Shown here one piece after another: positions 8,575 to 17,379 of a DNA stretch of 64,000 nt. The translations under genes and the position numbers were made by a program. The notes below the pieces were generated by a model that saw nothing but the letters and a program-made list of their open reading frames with translations, was not told the origin of the DNA and ran no database searches. The stretch's first letter is position 1. The number at the start of each line of letters is the position of its first letter. Origin of the DNA: Arcicella gelida (lineage in GTDB: Bacteria; Bacteroidota; Bacteroidia; Cytophagales; Spirosomataceae); NCBI RefSeq assembly GCF_034931025.1, contig NZ_JAYGIL010000002.1, positions 248,001 through 312,000 of the forward strand, written 5' to 3'.

Positions 8575-9822
8575 ATGATGAACAAAATCCTTTACGAAAA
8601 GAATAATTTTTACCCTTGGCTCATTTGTTTTTCTGGATTATTGATTCTAGTTGTCATCAACGGACTTACTACAACTTCTCTTTCTGTTTTCGATAAAGTT
8701 TTTATCAATGAATTTCATTGGAAACGTGATGAATTAAAACTTAGAGAATCTATCACCAACAGCGTTACGCTTTTTTTTATTTTAGTTTCGGGTATTATCA
8801 TCGACAAAATCAGAGTAAAAAAAATGATGCTCTTCGGTAGTTTTGTTTTAGCCGTCGCTTTGTTTTCATACAGTTTTGTCACCAACAAGTATCAAGCCTA
8901 TTTTATTCATTTTCTGTTGGGTCTATCCATGATAACGGCTGGTTCTGTTTCTTGTATTATTTTAGTTTCTTCATGGTTTAAAGAGAAAAAGGGCTTGGCT
9001 TTAGGTATCGTTTTGATTGGAACAAGCTTAGGAAGTGCCATCTTCTCTCCTTTCAACCATTACTTATTATGTGAATTCGGCTGGCGACAATCGTTTATGA
9101 TTTTAGCAGCTTTTCCAGCTTTAATTTTGGTTTATATTTACTTTGTGGTAGAAAATTCACCAAGTGATATTTCCGTCAAAGCACTCGGCAACGAAAACAC
9201 AACAAGTAATTTACTCATAGAAGGAATGACTTACCAAGAAGCTACCCGAACACATCTTTTTTGGTTAATTTGTCTTTGCGGCTTCATTACTTTTTACTGT
9301 TTGGTTGGCACAATTGCCAATGTATTTTTGCATTTAGTCGGACTAGGGTTTACCGAAACTCGTGCAAGTTTTTACCTCAGTTTATACTTTATCATGGCTG
9401 GTTTAGCCAAATTATTTATTTCTATTTTTTCAGATTACATTAATCCTTACTTAGTATTTTCGATTTGTTGTATCATGATGATGATGGGCTGTTTTGGTCT
9501 TTCTATGATGAATACTCAATTCATATTTCCTTCAATTGCCCTCATGGCTATAAGTTGGGGAGGAATATACTCTTTGTACAATCTGATAGCTATCAAAACC
9601 TTTGGCTTAGCTGCTGCTGGAAAAATTAACGGAACAATTAATATGTTTGAAGGCGGCGGTTCATTATTAGGACCAGTCATGACAGGACTCGTTTTTAGTA
9701 TCAATCATTCATACCAATTAGCATTTACCATCAATGCAGGATTGATGTTTATTGTATTAATTCTTTCTTTGAGATTCAAGGCATTTATGCTAAAACTTCA
9801 GAAACCAATCTCCCCTCAATAA
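8575..9822 (+). CDS. MFS transporter, oxalate/formate-antiporter or monocarboxylate-like
   Basis: About 415 aa with 12 hydrophobic helices, of the MFS group that includes OFA and monocarboxylate porters. A GIIIDKIRVKKMMLFGS-type loop 2-3 is seen near residue 70, and RFKAFMLKLQKP closes the protein. The frame opens with a TTG at 8551, but the ATG pair at 8575/8578 (MMNKILYEKNN) gives a normal cytoplasmic N-terminus and is preferred. It ends 4 bp before the C-S lyase gene, so the two form an operon. The cargo may be a sulfur or amino acid related to the lyase; this is an inference. Confidence 0.85.
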   Translation: MMNKILYEKNNFYPWLICFSGLLILVVINGLTTTSLSVFDKVFINEFHWKRDELKLRESITNSVTLFFILVSGIIIDKIRVKKMMLFGSFVLAVALFSYSFVTNKYQAYFIHFLLGLSMITAGSVSCIILVSSWFKEKKGLALGIVLIGTSLGSAIFSPFNHYLLCEFGWRQSFMILAAFPALILVYIYFVVENSPSDISVKALGNENTTSNLLIEGMTYQEATRTHLFWLICLCGFITFYCLVGTIANVFLHLVGLGFTETRASFYLSLYFIMAGLAKLFISIFSDYINPYLVFSICCIMMMMGCFGLSMMNTQFIFPSIALMAISWGGIYSLYNLIAIKTFGLAAAGKINGTINMFEGGGSLLGPVMTGLVFSINHSYQLAFTINAGLMFIVLILSLRFKAFMLKLQKPISPQ

Positions 9823-9826
9823 ATAC

Positions 9827-10969
9827 ATGAAATATAATTTTGACGAAATCATCAATAGAAAAAACACCGATTCTCAGAAATGGGATATGTTCAATGACCC
9901 TGAGAATGTCATTCCTATGCCTGTGGCTGATATGGATTTTAGATGTCCTGAACCTATTTTAGAAGTACTTAATAACATTACAGAACACGGAGTATTTGGT
10001 TACTCTATTGTTCCTGAAAAGTTGAAAGACCTTTTTCAAGACCGTCTAAAAAATCTTTATAACTGGGAAACTGAAAAAGAATGGCAAGTATGGATTCCCG
10101 GTTTAGTTCCTGCTATTTATGCTACTTGTAAAGCCATCGGCGAAGCTGGTGATGCTGTTATTACTGCTATTCCTGTATATCATCCTTTTCATTTAGCTCC
10201 AGCTTATGTCGATAAAAATTTGCAGACGTTCCCGATGATTGAAGCTGATGGACGATGGACTTTCGATTTTGAAGCTTTGGAAGCGACAATTACTACTGAA
10301 ACAAAATTGTTTATGCTGTGTAATCCGCATAATCCGGGCGGAACAGTTTTCACCAAGGAAGAACTAGAAAAATTGGTTGACATCTGTGAAAAACACGACA
10401 TTGTGATTTGCTCTGATGAAATTCACGCTGATTTAATTTTAGATATTCAGAAAAAACATATTCCCACCGCAAGTTTAAGTAAAAAAGCAGCCGACAGAAC
10501 CATTACTTTGATGGCTCCTTCTAAAACTTTTAACATTGCGGGCTTGGGTTGCTCAGTTGCGATTATTCCTAACCCTGAACTTCGTAAGAAATTTGAAAAA
10601 GCCAAACATGGATTTTTCCCGCCACTTACTCGTTACTCACAAGAAGCCGCATTTGTGGCTTATCGTGATTGTGAAGATTGGCGTTTGGCTTTGGTTGATT
10701 ACCTCAAAGAAAATCATGATTATTTGTACGAAGCCTTGAATGGCTATAAAGGGTTAAAACTTCTTCCTTTAGAAGCCACTTATTTGGCTTGGATTGATGC
10801 CAGAGACACAGGTATCGAAAATATCCAAGAGAAATTCCTTGAAGCGGGTGTAAGAATAATGGATGGAAAGATTTTCAAAGGCGAAGGTTTTTTCAGATTA
10901 AACTTCGCTTGTCCGAAAGCCACACTCGTTGAAGCCGTTGAAAGAATTAAAAAATCATTGGCTGAATAA
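9827..10969 (+). CDS. PatB/MalY-type cystathionine beta-lyase (PLP C-S lyase)
   Basis: 380 aa, fold-type I aminotransferase. PLP-dependent C-S lyases of this type cleave cystathionine or cysteine conjugates to pyruvate, ammonia and a thiol. Visible motifs are the N-terminal MPVADMDFRCPEPI, typical of the PatB/MalY group, CNPHNPGGTVF (about 165-175), SDEIHADLIL (196-205) and the PLP lysine Lys233 in APSKTFNIAGL. It follows the MFS gene by 4 bp and ends in a strong terminator, which defines a two-gene operon. Confidence 0.9.
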   Translation: MKYNFDEIINRKNTDSQKWDMFNDPENVIPMPVADMDFRCPEPILEVLNNITEHGVFGYSIVPEKLKDLFQDRLKNLYNWETEKEWQVWIPGLVPAIYATCKAIGEAGDAVITAIPVYHPFHLAPAYVDKNLQTFPMIEADGRWTFDFEALEATITTETKLFMLCNPHNPGGTVFTKEELEKLVDICEKHDIVICSDEIHADLILDIQKKHIPTASLSKKAADRTITLMAPSKTFNIAGLGCSVAIIPNPELRKKFEKAKHGFFPPLTRYSQEAAFVAYRDCEDWRLALVDYLKENHDYLYEALNGYKGLKLLPLEATYLAWIDARDTGIENIQEKFLEAGVRIMDGKIFKGEGFFRLNFACPKATLVEAVERIKKSLAE

Positions 10970-10972
10970 ATC

Positions 10973-11013
10973 AAAAATCCCTCCATTTCTCACTAGACTG
11001 GAGGGATTTTTTT
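10973..11013 (+). terminator. Intrinsic terminator after the C-S lyase gene
   Basis: A perfect 13-bp stem (10973-10985 with 10999-11011, core TCCCTCCA/TGGAGGGA) and a run of seven T. It closes the MFS/C-S lyase operon. Confidence 0.9.
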
Positions 11014-11108
11014 ACTTTTAAAGCTCCTTTAAAAATATCAGGATAAAAATTCGGTATAATTTTAATAATTTCCGCTTTGGAAAATAAACTATTTACATTG
11101 AAAATATC

Positions 11109-12827
11109 ATGGAAGAAAATAAAGCTTTACGCTCGCAAAACTGGTTTGGGAAAACAGGAAAAGATGGATTCATTTATCGTGCTTGGATGAAAAACCAAGG
11201 TATTCCTCACGACCAATTTGATGGTCGCCCAGTAATCGGGATTTGTAATACTTGGTCGGAACTTACTCCTTGTAATGCTCATTTCCGTGATTTGGCAGAA
11301 GCCGTAAAGATTGGCGTTTATGAGGCGGGAGGTTTTCCTGTTGAATTTCCAGTAATGTCTTTGGGCGAAACTTTGATTAAACCTACTGCCATGTTGTACA
11401 GAAATTTGGCAAGTATGGATGTGGAAGAATCTATCCGTGCCAATCCTGTTGATGGCGTAGTATTACTTTGTGGTTGCGATAAAACGACTCCTTCTTTGGT
11501 TATGGGAGCTTGTAGCGTAGATATTCCAACGTTAGTAATTTCGGGTGGACCAATGTTGAAAGGACATTTCAAAGGAAAAGATATTGGTACTTCTGACGTT
11601 TGGCGTTTTGCTGAGGCTTATAAATTGGGACAAATATCACAGTCGGAATTTGTGGAAGCTGAGGCTTGCATGGCTCGTACACAAGGACATTGTGCCGTTA
11701 TGGGAACAGCTTCTACAATGGCAACAATGGTTGAGGCACTGGGTTTATCACTTCCAAATAATGCTTCGATTCCTGCGGCTGATGCTCGTAGAAAAGTAAT
11801 TTCTCAGTTTTCGGGCAGACGCATCGTAGAAATGGTAAAGGAAAATTTAACACTTTCAAAAATTCTTACTCGTGAAGCCTTTGAAAATGCCATTATGGTC
11901 AATGCTGCGATTGGCGGTTCAACCAATTTTGTAATTCACTTATTGGCAATTGCGGGTAGAATTGGGGTTGATTTAAACATTGAAGACTTTGATAAATTCT
12001 CTCAACATATTCCATTATTGGCAAATCTTCAACCTTCGGGTGAACACTTTATGGAAGATTTGTATTACTCTGGTGGCTTACCAGCGGTGATTAAAGAAAT
12101 GCGTGAAGTACTTCATAACGATGCTTTGACAGTAAACGGAAAAACTATTGGTGAAAACTGTGCCGATGCAGAAGTATATAATAGAAATATTGTGGCGACG
12201 ATGGAAAATCCATTCAAACCCAATTCTGGCATTGCGGTAGTAAAAGGAAATCTTTCTCCGAATGGAGCTGTGTTGAAACCTTCGGCAGCTACGCCTGAAT
12301 TAATGGTTCATCGTGGTAAAGCAGTAGTTTTTGAAACGATAGAAGATTATCACGCAAGAATTGAAGACCCTGCTTTAGACATTGACGAAAATTCAGTGAT
12401 GGTGTTGAAAAATGTTGGACCAAAAGGCTATCCCGGCATGGCAGAAGTAGGCAATATGGGAATTCCTAAAAAGCTTTTAGAAAAAGGCGTTCATGATTTA
12501 GTAAGAATTTCTGATGGTAGAATGTCAGGTACTGGTTTTGGAACGGTTGTATTGCACGTTTCGCCAGAAGCTGCGGCTGGTGGAAACTTAGCCTTAGTTC
12601 AAAATGGTGATTATATCAGTTTGGATGTGCCGAACAGAACGTTAAATTTAGAAGTATCAGATGAAGAATTGGCTGAAAGACGTAAAAATTGGGAAGCCAT
12701 TGATATGAATATTACTCGTGGTTATGTAAATCTTTACATCAATCACGTTGAACAAGCTCACTTGGGTGCTGATATGGATTTCTTGAAAGGAAAATCAGGA
12801 AGTACCGTTACCAGAGATTCTCATTAA
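11109..12827 (+). CDS. IlvD/EDD family sugar-acid dehydratase, L-arabinonate dehydratase-like
   Basis: 572 aa. This Fe-S dehydratase superfamily removes water from a sugar acid to give a 2-keto-3-deoxy acid. The sequence follows the L-arabinonate/xylonate dehydratase branch rather than IlvD: HDQFDGRPVIGICNTWSELTPC, GGPMLKGHF, GPKGYPGMAEVGNMG. Cys55, Cys123 and Cys195 match the [2Fe-2S] ligands of L-arabinonate dehydratases, and the catalytic Ser is in ISDGRMSGTGFGT (about 475). It is monocistronic, with a 21-bp repeat array starting just after the stop. It could serve arabinose oxidation, or another sugar acid such as fuconate. Specificity is inferred. Confidence 0.88.
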   Translation: MEENKALRSQNWFGKTGKDGFIYRAWMKNQGIPHDQFDGRPVIGICNTWSELTPCNAHFRDLAEAVKIGVYEAGGFPVEFPVMSLGETLIKPTAMLYRNLASMDVEESIRANPVDGVVLLCGCDKTTPSLVMGACSVDIPTLVISGGPMLKGHFKGKDIGTSDVWRFAEAYKLGQISQSEFVEAEACMARTQGHCAVMGTASTMATMVEALGLSLPNNASIPAADARRKVISQFSGRRIVEMVKENLTLSKILTREAFENAIMVNAAIGGSTNFVIHLLAIAGRIGVDLNIEDFDKFSQHIPLLANLQPSGEHFMEDLYYSGGLPAVIKEMREVLHNDALTVNGKTIGENCADAEVYNRNIVATMENPFKPNSGIAVVKGNLSPNGAVLKPSAATPELMVHRGKAVVFETIEDYHARIEDPALDIDENSVMVLKNVGPKGYPGMAEVGNMGIPKKLLEKGVHDLVRISDGRMSGTGFGTVVLHVSPEAAAGGNLALVQNGDYISLDVPNRTLNLEVSDEELAERRKNWEAIDMNITRGYVNLYINHVEQAHLGADMDFLKGKSGSTVTRDSH

Positions 12828-12832
12828 TACTA

Positions 12833-13056
12833 CAATGATACTCACGAGTATTAAAATGATGTTCGTGAGTACTAAAACGATACTCATAAGTATCAAAACA
12901 AGATTAAAGAGTATCAAAACGATGCTCTTTAGTCTCAAAATAAGACTCAAGAGTATTAAAATGATACTCTTAAGTATCAAAACAAGACTCAAGAGTATTA
13001 AAAAGATACTCACAAGTACCAAAACGATGCTCAAGAGTATTAAAATGATACTCTGT
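12833..13056. repeat. 21-bp tandem repeat array 1 (about 10.5 units)
   Basis: Ten to eleven 21-bp units in strict phase: the AGTA word recurs at 12847, 12868, 12889, 12910, 12952, 12973, 12994, 13015 and 13036, with a one-base variant at 12931. Most units contain a short inverted repeat of the form ATACTC-nn-GAGTAT, so each can fold into a hairpin. Because 21 is a multiple of 3, the array is open in several frames. The plus frame starting at ATG 12835, 7 bp after the dehydratase stop, encodes heptads of type (M/T)-x-L-x-S-(I/T/L)-K for 80 residues. Its stop codon falls inside the GTAG of the adjacent REPIN. Confidence 0.9.
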
Positions 13057-13077
13057 GTCAGTAAACAGATTTTGTAG
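12835..13077 (+). CDS. Possible heptad-repeat peptide encoded by array 1 (doubtful)
   Basis: 80 aa built of seven-residue repeats with Leu at position 3 and Ile at position 6, spacing compatible with a basic coiled coil. It starts 7 bp after the dehydratase gene, so coupled translation is possible. The opposite strand is also open (a very hydrophobic I/L/V heptad frame), which is what a 21-bp repeat gives for free. Coding status is therefore doubtful, and the frame is listed only so that it is not lost. Confidence 0.2.
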   Translation: MILTSIKMMFVSTKTILISIKTRLKSIKTMLFSLKIRLKSIKMILLSIKTRLKSIKKILTSTKTMLKSIKMILCVSKQIL

Positions 13078-13134
13078 CGGCAAACCCTTGCGGTTGCCGC
13101 ACTCAACACGGCAACCGCAAGGGTTTGCCACTAC
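13074..13134. repeat. REPIN-like element 1: two inverted GTAG-hairpin REPs
   Basis: Left REP 13074-13100: GTAG, then a hairpin with arms CGGCAA(A)CC and GGTTGCCG and loop CTTGC, with one bulged A. Right REP 13109-13134 is the same in inverse orientation, ending CTAC. The 8-nt spacer makes the whole a long cruciform. GTAG directly 5' of an imperfect hairpin, paired tail-to-tail, is the layout of REP/REPIN elements mobilised by TnpA-REP (RAYT) enzymes. It may also act as a terminator after the array. Confidence 0.85.
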
Positions 13135-13273
13135 AAAAAATACGGTTTTAAGAAATTGTACCAAATTGTTCCTTTCATAAAGTACTAATTCAAAATTTAT
13201 AATTCATATCTCTCAAAAATCCTTTGGGGAATTTTCTTATCTTCGATTTCATTCATAAATCTTCAACAACAAC

Positions 13274-15256
13274 ATGAAAAAACATTTATTATTACTCTCG
13301 CTTTGTTTTTGGGCGAGTTTCAATTTGTCCGCTCAAAATCCAGTAAAACGTGCTTTAAAACCTTCGGATGTTTATCGCTTAAAAACTGTAACAGATGCTA
13401 AAATTTCGCCTGAAGGTAATTGGGTAAGTTACACACTTTCAACAATCGACTCAGCCAAAAACAAAAGAAACGCCGACGTTTACATGGTTTCTTGGGATGG
13501 TAAAGAAACCGTTCAATTAACGCATACGCCAGATGGTGAATCGCAAGCTCGTTGGAGTCCAGACGGGAAATACCTATCATTCGTTTCTTCAAGAAATGGT
13601 TTAACCAGTAGTCAAATCTGGCTAATGGACAGAAGAGGTGGCGAAGCCAAACAATTAACAGACCTAAAAAAAGGTGATTTAGAAGAATACGCTTGGTCGC
13701 CAGATGGGAAAAAAATTGCTTTAGTCATTAAAGTTTCGGCAGATACTTCTAAATCAAAAGCACCCAAACCAATTGTTATTGACCGTTTTCAGTTTAAAAA
13801 AGATGTTGAAGGCTATATCACCAGAAGCTCGACACATTTGTATTTATTTGACATTGAAACCAAAAAAATTGATACTTTAACCAAAGGAAATTTTGAGGAA
13901 GAATCACCAGTTTGGTCACCAGATGGTTCACAAATTGCCTTTTTGAGTAATCATTCTGAAGACCCAGACAAAAATTCAAATTCAGATATTTTTGTAATGG
14001 ATGCCAAAGCTAATGCTCCAGTAAAGCAATTAACAACTTGGACGGGAAGAGATTACTCCCCCGTTTGGAGTCCAGATGGCAAACAAATTGCTTACTTGAG
14101 AACCACTTCTTCGGAAGCCTATATCATGTACGACCAATCTATTTTATGCACCATTTCAAAAGATGGAGGCGAACCAAAACTATTGACGAAAGCGTTAGAC
14201 AGACCTGTTTCTTCGCACAAATGGACAAAAGACGGTACGGCATTAATCGCTTTGGTAGCTGACGACCGTACAAGATATATCGCTCAGTTCAGTGCAACAG
14301 ACGGGAAAATTAGCAAACTCCTTGATGGAGAAAGAAGTTTTACAACTTTAGAAAGACATCCTTCTGGCACTTTTCTAACAACGATGAGTAATCCTCAAAC
14401 TCCTGCTGAATTGTATGTTTTTGAAAACAATGCCATTAGAAGATTGACTAAACATCATGATGCGTTCCTTGCTCCTTTGGCATTAGCAAGTGTTGAAGGT
14501 TTTACCTCAAAAAGTAAAGATGGAACTTTGGTTTCAAACCTTTTGTATCGCCCAGCGAATGCTTCAAAAACAGAAAAATTGCCAACGATTTTCTTTATTC
14601 ATGGCGGTCCAGTGGCACAAGATGAATTCAGTTTTGATTTGAGTCGCCAAATGCTGGCTGCCGCTGGTTATAATGTAGTAGCGGTAAATTATCGTGGTTC
14701 AAACGGTAGAGGTTTAGCGTATTGCAAAGTAATTTCAGGTGATTGGGGTAATAAAGAAGTAATGGATATTTTGGGAGCAACCGATTATGTTGTAAACAAT
14801 GGCATCGCTGACCCAGAAAAATTAGGTATTGGTGGCTGGAGTTATGGCGGAATCTTGACAGATTATACCATTGCAACAGATACTCGTTTTAAGGTAGCAT
14901 CAAGTGGTGCAGGTGTAGCAATGATTTCATCAATGTACGGTGCAGACCAGTATATTTTACAATATGAACATGAATTAGGTGCTCCGTGGAAGAATTTTGA
15001 TAAATATATCGCACTTTCGTATCCATTCTTGAAAGTAGAAAAAATCAAAACACCAACGCAATTTATGGTAGGTGAAAGTGATTTTAACGTACCAGCCATC
15101 GGAAGTGAACAAATGTATCAAGCTTTCAAATCAGTAGGAATTCCAACCGAATTGATTATTTATCCAGGTCAATTTCACGGTATTACAAACCCAAGTTTCC
15201 AAATCGACCGCTTTGAGCGTTATTTGAAATGGTTTGGGAAGTATTTGAAAAAATAA
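13274..15256 (+). CDS. Secreted S9 family prolyl-oligopeptidase-like peptidase
   Basis: 660 aa. A signal peptide (MKKHLLLLSLCFWASFNLSAQ) is followed by a TolB/WD40-type beta-propeller with repeated WSPDG(K/S) blades over residues 40-380, then an alpha/beta-hydrolase domain. Catalytic elements are Ser523 in GGWSYGG, an Asp in GESDFNV and a His in GQFHGI; the oxyanion motif is FFIHGGP. This is the dipeptidyl-peptidase/acylaminoacyl-peptidase type that trims peptides in the periplasm. It is monocistronic with a terminator after it. Confidence 0.92.
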   Translation: MKKHLLLLSLCFWASFNLSAQNPVKRALKPSDVYRLKTVTDAKISPEGNWVSYTLSTIDSAKNKRNADVYMVSWDGKETVQLTHTPDGESQARWSPDGKYLSFVSSRNGLTSSQIWLMDRRGGEAKQLTDLKKGDLEEYAWSPDGKKIALVIKVSADTSKSKAPKPIVIDRFQFKKDVEGYITRSSTHLYLFDIETKKIDTLTKGNFEEESPVWSPDGSQIAFLSNHSEDPDKNSNSDIFVMDAKANAPVKQLTTWTGRDYSPVWSPDGKQIAYLRTTSSEAYIMYDQSILCTISKDGGEPKLLTKALDRPVSSHKWTKDGTALIALVADDRTRYIAQFSATDGKISKLLDGERSFTTLERHPSGTFLTTMSNPQTPAELYVFENNAIRRLTKHHDAFLAPLALASVEGFTSKSKDGTLVSNLLYRPANASKTEKLPTIFFIHGGPVAQDEFSFDLSRQMLAAAGYNVVAVNYRGSNGRGLAYCKVISGDWGNKEVMDILGATDYVVNNGIADPEKLGIGGWSYGGILTDYTIATDTRFKVASSGAGVAMISSMYGADQYILQYEHELGAPWKNFDKYIALSYPFLKVEKIKTPTQFMVGESDFNVPAIGSEQMYQAFKSVGIPTELIIYPGQFHGITNPSFQIDRFERYLKWFGKYLKK

Positions 15257-15278
15257 TTAACAAAACAAATAAGCCATC

Positions 15279-15326
15279 ATCTGGGAATGTCTGTATTATT
15301 TTATACTTTCATTCTCAGATTTTTTT
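15279..15326 (+). terminator. Intrinsic terminator after the S9 peptidase
   Basis: An 11-bp stem (15279-15289 with 15310-15320, one G-T pair), a 20-nt loop and a T-run. Confidence 0.7.
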
Positions 15327-15379
15327 ATGTTCATTTTTTCAAATACACATCAAAATAAACCTAAACGATAAAATACTTC

Positions 15380-16468
15380 ATGAACAAAATATTTTATCAA
15401 TCCGTCTTTTTATTACTGTTTATCTCTTTCGCATCATTAAGCCAAGTGGCGATTAAAGGCAAAGTAATTGACGAAGAGAACAATAAACCATTACCTTTTT
15501 CTACGGTTTTTGTGGTAGGCTCATCTATTGGAACAATTGCTAATGAAAATGGAGAATTCTCGCTAAACGTACCTTTTGGCACTATACAAATCGGAGCTTC
15601 ATTTATTGGTTATAGTACGATTAGCTCCGTTTTTGAGAGTAAACAATTAATTGCCAAAACACTTACTTTCAAACTGATGCCAGTCAGTAAAGAATTGCTC
15701 GAAGTAAAAATTGAAGGCAAAGTAAGCAGACAGTGGCTCAGAGATTATAGAGTTTTTAAAAGAGAATTTCTGGGAGAAAGTGAAAAAGATGAAGATTATG
15801 AAATTGAAAATAGAAATAAGATTCGGTTGTTTTGGGAAGAAAATACACTCTTTGCCAGTTGTGAAGAACCGCTACTTATCATCAATCGTAAACTTGGGTA
15901 TAAGGTATTTAGTACATTGAAAGAATTTCAATACAAAACCAACGGAGATGTTTCATATCTGGGCATTACTCGTTTCGAAGTCTTGAAAGCACCCACTGAA
16001 GCTGAGCAAAATACTTGGATTAAAAACCGTAAAGAAGCTTATAGGGGCTCACCTAATCATTTTTTCAAGTCATTGATTAGACATCAACTAAAAGAAAATA
16101 AGTTTTTAGTCATTAAAGATACTTTGGTTAATTACAACATAAACGATTTTTATCAAAAATTGGCAAACAAAGCTTTTCAGATAAATGTAGATAACATGGT
16201 TGAACCAGATTCTGTCAATCATCAGTATTTTCTCAGACTCAATACTCCTATCGAAATTGTATATGAAGGAAAAAATAACCAACAAGCCAATCATCGTTAT
16301 CGCTATTTACGCTTTGAACATACCAACATAGATATTTCCAACAAGAATGAAGTAAAATACTTAACTTCACAAGGAGAATTGTATCCTCCACAATCCTTAA
16401 AATTTTCGGGAAGTATGGGTAATTATCGTATCGGAACGGCTTTGCCTTCAGATTATGAACCTGAGTAA
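15380..16468 (+). CDS. Secreted carboxypeptidase-regulatory-domain protein
   Basis: 362 aa. A signal peptide (FLLLFISFASLSQ) precedes a CarboxypepD_reg-like beta-sandwich at about residues 23-110 (AIKGKVIDEENNKPLPFSTVFV, GTIANENGEFSLNVP, IQIGASFIGYSTI). This domain usually starts TonB receptors and DUF5686-type proteins. The remaining 250 residues resemble no family I recognise with confidence, and no beta-barrel length remains for a receptor. It is probably cell-surface or periplasmic, and its role is unknown. An SDR gene follows 34 bp after its stop. Confidence 0.75.
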   Translation: MNKIFYQSVFLLLFISFASLSQVAIKGKVIDEENNKPLPFSTVFVVGSSIGTIANENGEFSLNVPFGTIQIGASFIGYSTISSVFESKQLIAKTLTFKLMPVSKELLEVKIEGKVSRQWLRDYRVFKREFLGESEKDEDYEIENRNKIRLFWEENTLFASCEEPLLIINRKLGYKVFSTLKEFQYKTNGDVSYLGITRFEVLKAPTEAEQNTWIKNRKEAYRGSPNHFFKSLIRHQLKENKFLVIKDTLVNYNINDFYQKLANKAFQINVDNMVEPDSVNHQYFLRLNTPIEIVYEGKNNQQANHRYRYLRFEHTNIDISNKNEVKYLTSQGELYPPQSLKFSGSMGNYRIGTALPSDYEPE

Positions 16469-16502
16469 AACATTAAATCAGTCCGAAACAAAACATAAGA
16501 AG

Positions 16503-17270
16503 ATGATTGAACAACGTTTCCAAAACCAAGTAGCGATTGTTACTGGTGCGGGTATTGGCATTGGTTTCGAAATTGCAAAGCAACTAGCAGAGCAAGGTGC
16601 AAAAGTAATGCTGAACGATATTGATGAGGATTTGGCAGAATCTTCGGCAAAAATAATTCGAGAAAATGGAGGAATTTGTGAAGCTTTTGGTGGAGATGTT
16701 TCTGATTTGAAAAGTATTCAACAACTAATTCAAAAAACAATAACAAGCTTTGGCAAAATAGATATTTTAATTGCCAATGCTGGTATTACAACCTTCGGAG
16801 ATTTCTGGGAATATCAGCCTGAATCAATGCAGCAAATTTTACAAGTAAACTTATTCGGTACTTTCTTCTTAACCCAAGCAGCAAGTAAACAAATGCTAAA
16901 ACAAGGACATGGCGGAAGTATTTTACTAACGTCTTCTGTAACTGGGCATCAAGCACACAAATATTTGGCGGCTTATGGAATGACAAAAGCGGGGATAGAA
17001 CAACTGGCTAAAAATTTAGTGGTTGATTTATCCCCGCATCAAATTAATATCAATACTGTTGCTCCGGGTGCAACACTTACAGAGCGAACGTTAAGCGATG
17101 CTAATTATCTTGAAACTTGGTCAAGGATTACTCCTACTGGTCGTCCTGCTACTGTTCAAGATATTGCCAATGCAGCACTTTTCTTAGTTTCTCCACTTTC
17201 CAGACAAATCACTGGACAAAGTTTAGTAGTTGATGGTGGCTGGACTTCTGTTGGACCTTCGCCTTATTAG
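16503..17270 (+). CDS. SDR family oxidoreductase
   Basis: About 255 aa, classical short-chain dehydrogenase. The nucleotide-binding motif is TGAGIGIGFEIA near the N-terminus, followed by NAGI, a catalytic Ser in LLTSSV and YxxxK as YGMTK; the end DGGW is typical. The longer frame starts at 16455 inside the preceding gene. The ATG at 16503 (MIEQRFQNQVAIVTG) gives the normal SDR N-terminus and no overlap. The substrate is unknown; it resembles sugar or alcohol dehydrogenases annotated as glucose 1-dehydrogenase-like. Confidence 0.88.
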   Translation: MIEQRFQNQVAIVTGAGIGIGFEIAKQLAEQGAKVMLNDIDEDLAESSAKIIRENGGICEAFGGDVSDLKSIQQLIQKTITSFGKIDILIANAGITTFGDFWEYQPESMQQILQVNLFGTFFLTQAASKQMLKQGHGGSILLTSSVTGHQAHKYLAAYGMTKAGIEQLAKNLVVDLSPHQININTVAPGATLTERTLSDANYLETWSRITPTGRPATVQDIANAALFLVSPLSRQITGQSLVVDGGWTSVGPSPY

Positions 17271-17379
17271 TTGTGAGTTGTGAGTTAAAAACTTGCTTTA
17301 CTTTAAAACCAAGTTCATAAATACTCCTTTTTGACAGTTTCAGAATATAAAATTCATAATTCATAACTCATAACTACTT
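17271..17379. repeat. Convergent gap with inverted TGAGTT/AACTCA words
   Basis: The short space between convergent SDR and receptor genes opens with TAGTTGTGAGTTGTGAGTT and closes with CATAATTCATAACTCATAAC. The two arms are near-complementary, so the gap can form a long imperfect stem. Similar words recur in other gaps of this window. Confidence 0.55.

Noticed and set aside
12795..13109. 104-aa very hydrophobic minus-strand ORF over array 1
   Set aside because: It overlaps the dehydratase 3' end and the REPIN; open frames on both strands are expected from any 21-bp repeat lacking stops.
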